Source: Rotaria macrura (taxonomy: Eukaryota; Rotifera; Eurotatoria; Philodinida; Philodinidae). From it: 64,000 nucleotides of DNA. The stretch covers positions 1-64,000 of the forward strand of contig OENT01000494.1 in assembly GCA_900239685.1 (NCBI GenBank), read 5' to 3'. Positions within the stretch are counted from its first letter, which is position 1. Each line of letters begins with the position of its first letter. Below the pieces are notes generated by a model, which saw only the letters and a list, made by a program, of their open reading frames with translations, made no database searches and was not told the DNA's origin. This document shows, piece by piece, positions 26,477-40,200 of this stretch. Made by a program: the position numbers and the translations under genes.

Positions 26477-29400
26477 AATAAAACTAAAAAGTAAATATCT
26501 ATTTCCATCTACTGCTCAAGTCAGTACTTGTTTTGAATCTTTATGTATGTTTAAGTATATGCATGTATATATATATATATATATATGCATCTTATTTTTC
26601 AGAGATGGGCGAATTGGGGGTTTTTCAACCAATAGAAGTGTATAAAAGTCATAGCACGGACAAACGTTTTGCTCAACACTGATGAGATCGATAACATCAA
26701 TGATTCTTGAAAATGAATATGAATAATTTTCATTCATTAAATGGTGCTATTATACGCATCATGATTCGTATATTGGTTTATTTTTATTTAACAAAAAAAA
26801 ATTATTTCAATTTATCAATATTTTCTCTTGCCTGTGATTTCTTTTCTTGTTATATTCTCATTGTGTTCGATTTTTGTTCGTGAATACTTATTGTCAACTA
26901 CCAAAAAACAAAAAGAAGGAGAGTTATCGAAATGTGAGAAGAAAAAAAAACATAACGAGACAATGAAAGAATACGTATATACACGTTATTATAATGAGCG
27001 TCATATTACAGAATCTCGTTAATCTGTGATACGTAATTTATTTTGTTTTGTTCAGTTTCTGTTTCTGTTTCTTTTCTTTTTTTTTTCAAATACTGTTGTT
27101 TGCTTTTTCGTTGTTATTCACTGTTGTCTGTAAGTTTGGTTTATTCTAGATTTGTTTTCTTTTCTTGCAAAGTTTATTACTAGAAATCGTTTGTTTTATT
27201 CTTTTTTATTTGAAAATGATTTGTGACACATTCAATGTAGATCTCTTATTTCAACTTACAAGTGAAACAAAAAGAAAATGTGAAATAAAATATATGTAAC
27301 GAATATGAGAGATCACAATTAATGTAATTTTCTAGTTTTGATTTTTTAAACAGACTCATTAGTTATGGAATGCTCTTACATAGAGATATGATTGTACGTC
27401 ATTTTTCAATTCTTTCATAAGTCATAACAAGAACAACTCACACTTTATTAATTAAATACCACCAGAACTGGAGAAAAAACACGTCTGCAATCATGGAAAT
27501 TTAATATAACTTGACAATGACGATCATAGATATAAATTACGACATTAGATATCTCTATGTTACAGTTTTGACGAGTAAAAACCAGGTTGACCTATACTAA
27601 ATTCTAGAGTAGATTGTCACAGCATATAATTATATTAGTACAAGAAATGTTTTCAGCTCTTTCTTCTCATGCCATACATTTAATTAATCTTAAGCATGAA
27701 GTTATTGTTTTTTTCTTTCATAATTATACGTTGTCTGCATGTTACTATGTCATAATATTGAAATACTTATAGTTGTTAAAATGCATCCCTATTAACATGC
27801 TATATCAGAGATTACAAGGTGCAAGTGATCTTTAGTAATAGATTGCTTTATTTAACTCATCTGTCATCGAATAATAATTAGATACTTAAAAGAGAGGCAC
27901 AGAAATAAGATTGAAATAAAACAAAAACTAGTGCAGAATAATTGAAAAAGACAAAAAGAAAATAATATTTTCTCATTCTTTTTTAAGAAATCAGGACAAG
28001 TATGTTTCAACAGTACTTTACATCAAGTATTAACAAAAAAAAACAAAAGAAAAAATAAATAAAAATAAAAAATTCATTCCATTTCATTTTCATGCATTTC
28101 AATTAATAGATTTCAAAAAGACCCGTGAATTTTTTGTTTATTTAAATAGAGAATGCAAACATTGCTCAATGTCGAATACTATTCAAAAATAGATGAGATT
28201 ATCAAGAATATATACCCACACTTGAATAGTTACGTCGATGGAAATATATATATGTATATTTATTTACATATACATATAGAATTAATGTCATTTTTTAATT
28301 GGATTTAACTAAGCATTACTCCTATTGTAGATTGACTATTACTCGAATATGACAGTCAAATAAGATTGCTTGTTATTTACCGGTTGAAAATTTTCAGTGA
28401 ATTAAATTACAGAATGATTTGAATAATGACATATTATTAAAATTTATTATGGTAATTTCTACTAATTCATAGTAATTACTATAGTAAAATTATATTTTAG
28501 AAACGTAATTTAACAAGTAACATGAGATTAATAATTGTGAACTTCCGATTGTCCTATATTTCTTAAAATCGAAAATCTTTTTTTTCGATTTGAAATATTT
28601 TCCCATAGAAAATTCTAACAATCGACATTGTTCAATTAAAATTTTATACATGAAATGAAATATTCGTGTGTATACCTATAGTTTATTGGAAATGTAAGGT
28701 TTATCTTAAGGCAAAGGTACGTAGAACAAATAATCGAATGATTAAGAATTCAACATTTTTCAGAAAAAAAGGAGATTAGTAATCAATATCCAGATAGATA
28801 CTTTCAAGTTTTGTTACTATTCTACAACCGTTGGTTTCGATTAACATATTCAAAAGAATTATATGACAAAATTCTAGGAATTCATATTAGGTTAGATTTC
28901 ATAATAGTTAAATCCTAGATGAAATATGGCCTTGTATATAGGATCATCAAGAGTAGAGGAGCATCATAGAGATAAGCTTCAAGGGCACCCCAACATTTGA
29001 CACATGTCAACAACTAGAGTACTTGCATGTGACGCCATTGAATGTAACAGATTAATTTTTGTCATTCCAAAAAGTCACACTTCTATGAATAAGATATATG
29101 AACTTTTATTCTTCAATTTCACATTATTTTACAACAGATCTTATGGCAAGAGACTATGAATTCTATAGCTCGACGTTTTCAGTGTTCGTCATGATAATTC
29201 TATGAGAATCATCGATCAGTGATGTAGCTGAATGACTAACCGCAAACAACAGCCTTTAATAAATCTTCGTCACTGAACGTTCTGTTCCAATCAAAATTTC
29301 CTTGAAATTCTTACGATTCCTAATGTCGATTGAAAGATCTATTATCATATTGAATCAGATGGCCGGACTTTCAGGTAGTTGCAGATGATAAATGAACTTG

Positions 29401-31209
29401 AGCAATTCATCATCAAACACAGCATACAGTCATATAAGACTTGTTTTGAGAATAGAAATAAAGAATCTACATGGTTCGATCAAACAAACGAGAAACGTCA
29501 ATATAACTTTCTTTTAGTCATAATCAAACAACACCAGTGTTTTTTTTAGTTAGGTTTTATCGGTGGTTTACAGACAATGTGATTACATTGAAACACTGAA
29601 ATCGTACGATTCAATCGAGAATCAGCGTAGGTCTTTTTGAATAAGCAGCAACTTTCATATGGATTTTCTTATTTGAAGGCGAGTTGCATAAGCTTAACAT
29701 GGCGAATTGACAGACTTTTTTCAATGGCCATCATCCATAGTCGATTCATACTCTGAATCAAGTTCTAGTATACTTGCTCTTTCTAAAACATAGAATTTGA
29801 TTGAATTTTTTATATTGTTATATTTCTGCATAAAATACAAGATTTGACTAAATAACACACAATATTTAAGATTCGAATTTGTTTTTAATAACAATAATCT
29901 CTAATGAAACATTCGAAACGTTATTCATTTAATCGAAAATCAATACTTCTTATCTAACTCGTTGATTGATAAGAATTACATAGAAAAGTATATATGCTGT
30001 TAAATATTAATTGTTGAAATGGAATCTGAATATAAGTCTTGGAAAATTTTTCGTTCGATACTTGATCAATATATTGACATGGCATCATCATCGAACCATA
30101 GTTTCTAATTGAAATCTTACTTCATTTTTTATTCATAGATTTTTTGGCAAATAGAAAAGAAGCAAAAAGAACGGGTTGGATTAGATGGAAAATAAATGAA
30201 TACATTCTATTTTTATAAAAAATTTTAAAAATCAATTTAATTTTTAATTTTTTTTCTAAAAATAAAAACTCATTATGTTCGTCGAGAAGCACTAGAGTAT
30301 CAAATCCTAATTAAAATCTCGCAGGCGTGTCAATCTCTTATATGTGTTCTTCAATACATTATTTCAAATCAATCATATTTGATTATAGACAATATGGTTA
30401 AAACATATTGAAAGCTGACATTCTCAAATACATACCCAATCGATCCATCAAATTACGATATGAGAATAGACAAATATTTTTTTTGAAAGATAATACTATC
30501 ATCGAGAAATTTCCAAGCATCATATCGCACTTATGATAGATCTGATTTCATTATCGTCATTGAAGACAAACTATGGTCTCATCCATCGTATAGATCAAGT
30601 TTTTAATTATCCAAAAAGCAAATTATATTTTACCTAACATGAATTGTGTCTTAAGAATAATTTGATATTTTTATAATCAATTAAGTGTCTATCAATGATG
30701 AGCTATATAATCTTCTACTTTGTAGAAGATTTACCTTTTTGTAATCAAAGTTTTATGATTCAAACAAAAACTCGAAGTACAGAATACGATTCTTCAACTG
30801 ATAGTAGAGTACAAATAAACTTTTCGAGCATATTCAGATAATTTAACATTCGAATACGATCAATAGTGTTCGAAACAAAAAATATTTATTTACTACATGA
30901 AAGAATTGTATCATATTTTTCTCAAGTATTAATCCGTAGTGAGGAAATCGAATGACCTTCTACAATAATATATACAGACTCGATTTCAGTTTGTTTACAA
31001 GTATAAATGGTTGAAAATGTTCCATCGTTATTCGAGTAACAAAGTTTACATTGTTTTATATTTCTTATCTATCGACACATAATATAAACACATTTCTATG
31101 GTTAGTACGTGTTTCTATGAGATAGAAGAAGAAGATATGTTTTGTTCGAAAAGAAACAAATACAGAAGATAGACAATAATTTGTTTTATTTTTGACGGTT
31201 TAATCTATA
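26477..31209. other. Intergenic region, no gene recognised
   Basis: About 4.7 kb of AT-rich DNA after the SKI-like gene. A TA tract at 26565-26586 lies just before the alternative last exon. A 64-codon frame at 26828-27022 starts hydrophobic and turns Lys-rich; it looks like chance. A perfect 10-base hairpin with a three-base loop sits at 30709-30731. Confidence 0.55.
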
Positions 31210-33314
31210 ATGTTAAATTTACGTCAAATGAAAATTAATGAAACGAAACAAATTTCTATTCGCTATGATAGTTCAACAAGAACATATTATCTATTCTATC
31301 ATCGAAGAGATATTTTACCATCGACACTAATACTAACGTATGATCCTATTGAAAATAGATGGAATATTGATACGATTGAATACAATTATGTGTTCGAACA
31401 AAATTTAAACGATTTATTTATTGATAAAAATACAACGTTTGAAGAACAAGTTCGTTACATTACGGATTATCTCGATAACTATTTCAGTAAGAGTTCAACT
31501 GTTTGTTCGAAAAGAAAATGATACGCAAATAGATCTACTGTTCTAGTTAATTACTTACAAGAAGAAAAGATAAAACTAAATATGAATCATTCAAGTAAAC
31601 ATATATCGGATGGTAGTTTTGCTTTTTTTGTCGATAAGTATAAATACTTTATGTTTTTTTTTTTACTGTATCAAGATATTTATTCGTTATCATGGTTTCA
31701 ACGTCTAAGTCCTATACATCGTTGTACTAGTCAGAATATGCTTGCAGAACAATCAGTTGGTAAATTTCAATTCTTTCATTTTCAATCGTCAGTTATTTAG
31801 TTTCAAATTCAGATTAATGAATAATATCAATTGAAAGGAATATTAATCGAGTATACGAGAGTATCATTATAATCATTGACTATGTTCGTTTCTCTGAATA
31901 AGCTAGATAGAACACTTCAATGTTCGTGAAGTACGAAAGAGTATCCCTTCTCGATTGCATATGTTAAATATCGATGACAAGTTAATTTCTGTTGCAGAAA
32001 ACTGTAATGAGTAGTATATCGTCAACCACGTGATTTATCAATTCCAGAATAGATGTGAAATGAACGAGGGTTATTGAATGCTAGTGTATTCTTTTGTATT
32101 GACGTTGACAAATGTATTTTTCTCCTTCTGTATGTCAGGGTCTTCGTAGTTTGTTGTTTTCTTAATATTCATGTGACACGAAGACAACGTGTTCTTATTA
32201 TCTAACCTTATTGTCACAATGTTCAACACTATAATTACTAAATATTTCTAATTTAATAAGACGAATTCATTGAATTCATATTGAAAAATGACAGCTGACT
32301 CACATAAATAAATAAATTCAAATAAGAGAGAACTGAAAAGAATAGGTCAAAGTGACATTTTCAAACATCAGGAATTATGATCATGAATGTATGAAAATCA
32401 GTCATCTCTTGAGTTTATGAATAATAATTGTCAATTTAAAAAACATGAAATTTCTATTTTTAAAGAAGTCATGGTTTCTACGTCACCATAGCAATTCATT
32501 AAATGATGATTTTTATCTGTACCATAAAATAGAATATGAATTGAAAAAAAAATCTGAATTTCAAGCCAAAAGATTGAAGTGAATTATTATTTGTTTTAAT
32601 GTTTTCTGAATTGAATTTTAATTAGTTTTACAACGTTACTCGGCACCTGAAAAGTCTATTATGTCTCCGAAAAAAAACGAAGAAATTATATCAGTAAAAG
32701 CATTAGCCGAATCGTTTTACACAGATAATATTTATCGACAACGTACGAAAACATTCAATTCTCTATTAGAATATTCTAACGAACGTGTTCAAACTCAGTT
32801 AGTATCAATTGATAGATTAATTGAGAAGTAAAATTGTTTAATATTCATATATATGTAGACTATTGAATAAAGCGCCACCTATAGAAGAACTTTGGTTGAA
32901 TGTTATTACACAGAAGTGAGTGTATGATGATCGTCATGTTTGATTTTTTGTATTGAATCCATGATTTACATTTAGAATGAATGATTTTCAAAAGAAGATC
33001 GGTAGTCATATTGAAGAAGAAAAATTAAAACATTTAGCAGAAAAATTCATTACATATTTTGGTGGAACATTTCAATGCAATGTTGGACATCAGGTAAGCA
33101 GCAGATCTAGACCCATATAATTGAATAGAAGAATTACTCTTTTATAATTTATACAATATCCAACTTCTCGATGTCATATAAATGATTTTATTTTGAAGAT
33201 TCATTGAACATTTACCATAAATTTCAGATATTGTTTTTGAATATCGATTTTCAAGGTTTGATATATCACGAGACACACATCACATACGAATATTATGATC
33301 TGTTTAGATTTTGA
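31210..33314 (+). CDS. Protein of unknown function, 274 aa, six exons
   Basis: Six exons join without a frame break: 31210-31486, 31676-31759, 32626-32827, 32859-32915, 32976-33093, 33228-33314. Every intron has GT-AG ends and matching phase (1, 1, 2, 2, 0), and the 825 coding bases end in TGA; this consistency is the main evidence. I do not recognise the family. The first third (residues 1-92) is beta-rich with many Tyr and Arg. The middle has a basic Lys-rich patch (SPKKN) followed by mostly helical, charged sequence (residues about 140-235) with possible short coiled coils. No signal peptide or membrane helix is visible. The weakest parts are the 84-base second exon, after a long T tract, and the last exon, which could be a chance extension of 29 codons. 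Confidence 0.6.
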
Positions 33315-36300
33315 TGAGAGATTCTCGAAATGTGTTCTATAGAAGACAGATGATTTTCAATATAATTATTTGACATTGGATTAGATCTATCTATGGATGT
33401 TTTGTTTAGTGTAGAGAGATGAAAATGTTTTTTGCTAAATCTTATCGAAAGTCGAGCTTAGTTGTATAATTTTTACTATGACTATTGATTCTCGACAAGC
33501 ATGTGAGCAATAATCCTCACAAATTAATGGTTGAGGAAAATTTCACAGAGAAATCTTAATTTTGCAAGTCCACCACATAACTGTGCACCATGATTTCGAT
33601 GGAATTTGTCGACATAGAAATTCAAATTTCTCATTATTTTCATAGTTTGCGTTTGTATGAGAAATAGCCGTACAGATTAATCACTTCAATCAGGAAGCAA
33701 GTTAATACTAGAATTGTTTGTATTCAGATAGGTCAAGAAAAAAAAAAGCACGAATACGTCTAATATTGTTTCTCGAGAGTATTTTTTCCTAGATTTAAGA
33801 GTAAGAAGCCGTTTAATTGAAAGATTGCGCTCTTCCTAAGAGCAGAATCTAATCTCGATTATTCTCATAAGCTTCGTTGATGTATTATTTTTCATTCATA
33901 AAAAGCAGATAACAGCAAAATACTTTTTTGATCCTTTTTCAATAGATTATGACTAGACAGAGTGAAAGCTTTCTAAATTAGAAGATTTAGGCTCTGAACG
34001 ATCAGTCAAAGTACACATACTCGACGAATTCAATGATCAATCGAGAATATCGAATGAAAAATAATTCTCATAGATTTGTTTTCTTTAGTTGAATTTTCAT
34101 GTCATGTTTTTATATGAAATCGTGCACATTGTAATGAACATTACTTTAGATTGTGTCGAAAACAAAAGCCATGACAAGTGTGTGTTACATTTCAAGTAAA
34201 CTACAGTAAATCATATTTAATGATCGATCGATGTGTATAACTATAGGTTTGCAAGGGGAAAAGTTAAATAAAACTTTTTAAATAAGAATATAATTATTGG
34301 ATTGACAAACTTCGGATACAGAGGCTACTTTTTTCTCTACTTGTTCACATAATATATCGTGATACATCTATCTATATTGAATCACGTTAGACATGAAGAT
34401 AAGATCGCCTATGATCTCCAGTCAATGATGAAGTTTGTAAAGTCCTTGGAGAATAAAACCGTTTTCAATATTCTAAACCGTACAAATATTCTTATAGAGT
34501 ATCATAATCTGATAAGATATGAAAGATAGTTTTGAGCAGAGAAATCTGTCATTAATAGATGTGAATTGATGTTCTACTCATATTCTAAAAATTTACCATT
34601 TGTTTTAGAGTACGTTCGAAAATGTAGAAAGATATAACTTTTTTTTTTATCGAGAAAACTATTTCTTTTTGAATATTTCAATGTTTATACTTAAAGTATA
34701 CTGAATAGTTCTCTAGTATCAAATACGACCTTCGTTTTGGCAATATGATTAACTTCTGTCCTCTCGTTTACTTTGAAATCTTCTCTAAATACAATGTGAT
34801 GAATATTTCTGTAACAACGTTACGAAAAAGATTTCATTTTAAAATTTCTGTGAATTAATGACAAAATACCAGTAAATAAATAAGTACATTATTGCTAAAT
34901 TTTTACGATAAATCCGATGCTCCACGTTTTTTTTCAAAACCTATTACATCCTGACGGGTAGATGAATGTAATACTATTTAAAAAGCTAGTTTTTTTCGTA
35001 CTACGTTCATTAGATATAATGGAGCAATAATTTTAATATTAAAATAGTTAGATAATAAGTGCATAGATATTAAAGTTAACTCTAGCCCTGTTGTGTTTTG
35101 TCAGATTAAAATTTTTTCTAAAACCGCTTAGTTTTTGTTTATTTGCCGATGTTTCTGAATATGACTAATACTAGCCGTAGCAACTCGTAGATGTCGACTG
35201 AACATTTCGAGCTATCTAATCGTACGTAGTTGTTTCAACTGAGCGTACCGTACATACCATTGAATTTTGAAAACCTCGGAAAAGGTAGTTAGCTTTTATT
35301 TCTTCTTTTTGGCATAGATAGTCATCTTACAGCAGTTTCAAACAACGGCATGGCATTCATCAAAAATATCAAATCGTGTTATTTCGAGTTGACAGACTTT
35401 ATACTGCCTAATAGATATGCTTATGACAAAAATGTTCTGAATCTTTCAGTTCTAAAAATTGCTGATATGCGTGTAAAATGCTTAGTTTTTTGAAATTTAA
35501 AGTATCTCAGAACGGGAGAATTTTCTTAGAATCAAAGTCTTCAAAATATTTTAATCATAAATAGAACGGTTTGTGAGCATGATTTCAAATCGAAATATCC
35601 TAGTTTAATTTTTAGGTAACGATTATGTTGTAGGATAAGATTGTAGTAAAATCTCCGTAAGTCTAAACAAAAGATTGAAGTATATTTAGAAAATCTTTTC
35701 TCGTGTGTATGTTTCTATCGTAAAGCAGAGATACATTTTACTGCAGCGACAAATGATCAGCCTCACGGAAACTTAAGACGTATTTCTAACTATCAACATG
35801 ATCATTAGTGATTAGAATCACAGAATTATATGTTTTCAAGTGGAGAAAATAGGTCAAGACGAATCTCGACTCAATAGAAAAGATGATATTAACTCATGGA
35901 GAAAAAAACATATTTTAGAAGAAAATTGTTTTTATCAGTAGGTTGGTATGCAGTAAAAACGTGGAAAATAGATCGAAAGAGTGTAGATGTGACTTATGTT
36001 CTCACTCATACACACACCCTGCTGGCGATTGTATTCTTTGTTCATTTGTATTTTCTATCCGGCCGATACTCTAGAATGTTTACTTGCACCATAGCCTATT
36101 GGCAAAAACTATTAGCTAATGAATGAAAGGACGGTGGATGGGGTTTGATAGCAAATCGGCCCTATAAAAACGTTTTTATTCTAAACCACAATTATCGTAT
36201 AAAGGATGAAAGAGCTCGGCGAACTGAACACGTGTGGTGGTGGAACTTGGTCCTTTCAATGCTACTGTGAAGAGTTATGGTAGAGTCAACATCTAAAATT

Positions 36301-37299
36301 GCCCAAAATTAGCAAGTTGGCTCGGCTATGACTCTTCATAGTAGCACTTAGAGGGCCAAGTTCAGTTCGTCGAGCTCTTTCATCCTATATACGATAGTTG
36401 GGGTTTTGAATCAAAACATTTTTATAGGGCCGATTTGCTATCAAACCCCATCCCCCGTCCTTCTACTGAACAGCAGAAATTAAACAAGTAGGAAACGTTT
36501 AATAACGACATTTTAAAATTTTCGCCGTTTTATCTATTCGACATTTTTTTTTCGACGTTTTTACATACAATGATAATTACGACTAGAGATATTCATGAGA
36601 CAAAGTCCAACGTGAATCGTTGAATTCGTCCTGCGATAATCGAACTCGGCCATGCTAACAAATCAAACGACTTTGTATCTATTTATTCGTTGGATAAATT
36701 TATTCTGATTGTTAAATTTTAAGGTGTAAACTCATAGATAATTTTGAATTTTGATTCATAAACGCTTGTTTTGTACTAAATCCTGCAGTTTCACGAGATA
36801 CATCTTCTTAACAAGGAGATGTTTGAACAATCCCTTTTAAATTTCAAATCTGTAAAAATATGAGAGTAAAATTAGATGTATATAAATGAATGAGAATTGC
36901 AGAACTATAGTTCAACATTTGATCTCGTTCAATATTGAAAAAGAAATCATAATTCGTCGATATAATCTATTAGTTATCATAGTATAGATCAACAGTAACA
37001 ATGGATGGCAATTTTTTTCGGATAGTTCATATCTGTTGTAGACTAGTTAATATGAATTCTTTTCTTCTTCTAGTATCAACTGGAGTATGAGTGTCAAACG
37101 TGGTATTTTATGGTGGTTAAAGTTGAATGTACGTAAAAGATAACAAAATTCTGTCTGTATCATATGTTTATTTTTTAGTTTTGTCAAAAAGAAAAGATAC
37201 TGAAACTACACAAATTCCCAAAACTAAAATTATTTTTCTTATCGACGGTATTCCACACTATGTTCGAGGTTAAATATATATATTGAATTCTTTGTATTC
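33315..37299. other. Intergenic region containing a MITE
   Basis: About 4 kb with no convincing exon on either strand. It contains the 336-base inverted-repeat element described separately. The 76-codon frame at 35896-36126 abuts that element and shows no domain. Confidence 0.55.
36127..36462. mobile_element. Foldback MITE of about 336 bases
   Basis: Two inverted arms of roughly 150 bases face each other around a centre near 36300. The outer ends read AAGGACGG on the left and CCGTCCTT on the right. Internal matches include TTTGATAGCAAATCGGCC, a GAAAGAGCTC block near 36208 with its partner near 36374, and an AGAGTTATGG block with its partner near 36330. The arms have diverged by small differences and indels. 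There is no reading frame, so any movement would depend on a transposase made elsewhere. I could not define a clear target duplication. Confidence 0.75.
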
Positions 37300-40200
37300 T
37301 TATTGCAAATTTCCACATAAACTTTCTAATAAACGAAATACATTATAAAATGTTAAATCTCTATAAGCAGCATAGGATGAAAATAAATTTTCATATCCAG
37401 ACGACGATGTTAACGATGAGAAATACTTGTCACGCGTTTCATTAGCTCTATTATTGTTGTAATCATCTGTCTTTAAATATGGATCAAGTACCATATAACG
37501 AATTGTTGAATAACGTTGAATAATTTGTTTCATATCATTTGGATTAAAATTAAATCGTGACGATATGGTTAGAATGATCTGTTGTGTATGAACATTCGAT
37601 TGAGATTCTTGATTGCTTATCAAATAATTACTGATACGTTCGAAATGCTCATTGAATGATACGATTGAACTATTTTTATTATCGATATAGACTAGAAAAT
37701 TTTCAACTATCTTGTAATTGATTGTATTTAGTGTCGTTAAAGGTAAATGATATTGAAATGTATCTATGATTGTTGATGTAAGTATAACAAGACTTAAACG
37801 ATGATTATATGATTCGAGCAATGTAAGAAATATATTGAGAAATGTTTTTATCAATGGTAAATATTCATGTTGAGAATCAATTAGTACAAGTAAATCAAAT
37901 TTTGTTGCTTGACAAGATACTTTATATTTATTACATATTGGAAAAATCATATCGGATTGATTCGATTTTGTTGATGTCCATCGGCGTGGAGTACGTAGTG
38001 AATAATCGTTTGTTGTTTGACTATCAACACTTTCCCATAGAGTAACTAGACCGGGATTATTTGAACAATGTGGAACACTGATAGGTAAATCAATTATACT
38101 TGTATAAGTATTATAATCATCGATCAGAGGACCTTGAGCATAGTCAGTGGCATAGAGAAAATCAGCTAGAAACAAACATAGATCCATGATCAATACAATA
38201 AGAACTTTCAAAATGCAACGTACATGGTGTCAATGGATGGAAAACGTTGTATTCTTTCAATCTATAGCCTCCAGAAGCCTTCTACTACTTTTATTGATTA
38301 AGAAAATAAAGCCGATTATTCGTTTTCTGATTCTGACAGATTGCATACGTACACATTAAATGAACTGTTCATTAGTGACTGAAATTTTCTAGTTATGATA
38401 ATATAGAATAGAATTATGAACTTATATCATAGATTCAAAAAAGAACGAACATGTGATTCTGACAGTTAAGAATTATTCCTATCTTTATGCATAATTACAG
38501 TCGTGCAACATCTATAAAAAAAATATACAAAACTGTAAGACGAGATCTCATTGAAAAATTTGAATTGTATTTTGTCAATGTTCATAGTTCAATGATTATG
38601 TAGTATTTCATCTTTTAACTATTTTGCTAGTCAACGAAATATTATACTATGAAAACAATACTAGTTTAACAGTATCGTATTAAGAAGAAAAAAAAACATT
38701 TCTAACCATGTCTTGTACGTCATACACGAATGGAATGTTCTGTGTAATGCAATGTACACAGTGTTCTTCTAGCTTTAGCTTCTTTCAGTCGTGAGTTTAG
38801 ACAAACCCCAAGTGAAATTAAAGAGTTTTGATTTTACAGTATCGTCAGAGTCCATTCAATGAGTCATTTATAAATTAATATGATTATAAACGACGTATTG
38901 AATTTGATACGACTTTCTATTCTGTGCTTTGTGCGATACTAAGGAATTCATTTCCGTAATATGTTAATACTTCTTGAAAACATATGTATAAAGATGAAAT
39001 CATATCAGATTCTAATGTTTTCCCATTATCGAGTAGCTATATGAAGGCATGAAGTTTCAGCTTGGAATATTATATAACACAAGGCAATATTTGACAATAA
39101 ATATATACCGTTTAACCTTATCCAACCATCAACACACTTACGGAGTCATATGTATTTCAAAATACTCGTTCTCGATGACCCTAACTTAAAAATGAGTATC
39201 TTTTTTTCTTTATAACTCAATTATATAATGGTTTATTCTTCTGTTAATTATTCTTATTAGTTGAAAGTGAGATACCGTACATACGTTCTAAAGTACTAGT
39301 TGTAGTTGCTGCAGAATTTTGTTGAATACTCATCGTCGAAGGTAAGAGTGGATCGACATGTACGATTAACCATCGACCATTCGAAGTTCTTTGCACATAT
39401 AAATTTCTATCGCCTAACGATCGATAAACAGGCGCAGAAAAACATCTATCAGGTGTTTCATAAAAGGTATAATCAAACTTATCTTTTAATGTTGAATTTG
39501 TATTTTGATTGTTAAATAGAGTTAAAATGGAACAGTCGATTGTTGAACTATCATTACTTTCAATTAGAATAGTAGTAGAATTTCTTTTCGATATACTGTC
39601 AACAGGTTGATGACACAATCGATCTATATCATTAAACAGTTGATCTCCATATATAGCATCACCTAGTTCTTCATATGTTTCAATATAATTATAAATGGTA
39701 GGAGTTGATGCTAAAGCGTATTTAGCATGACGGACAAATGCTGAATGAATATGTTCGGCAACGTTTTGATTTGATATTTTGTTAAAGTCAATAACAAGAA
39801 TTCTCAATGGTACTGATGCAATGAATTCAGCTAATTTCTTATCTTGTTCAGTATAATCATAGAGATTTTTTGAACGTGATGTCAATATAACAAGAACATG
39901 ATTTGCTTTATTGTAAGGTATTTTAATAGAACGTTTTCTTCGACGTTCATATGAAGTTATGTTGAGAATCGTTTTTATTACATCTTCATCCGAATATATC
40001 GATGAATATGGTTCAGTATATATTTCATCATCATTTGTATCATTCATTATCGGTTGATATTGATCCGTTGCATTGGCCATAATAGATGGTAATAAAAATC
40101 GACGTTTGAAAACTTTTGTAACAATACTATGAATAGCTTCAGACCATGGAATAGAAGATTTTCTAGAAATTTCAAGTTGTTTATCCGTTGTATCAATTGA

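Noticed and set aside
26828..27022. 64-codon plus-strand frame after the SKI-like gene
   Set aside because: A hydrophobic start and a Lys-rich end with no splice site linking it to the SKI-like gene.
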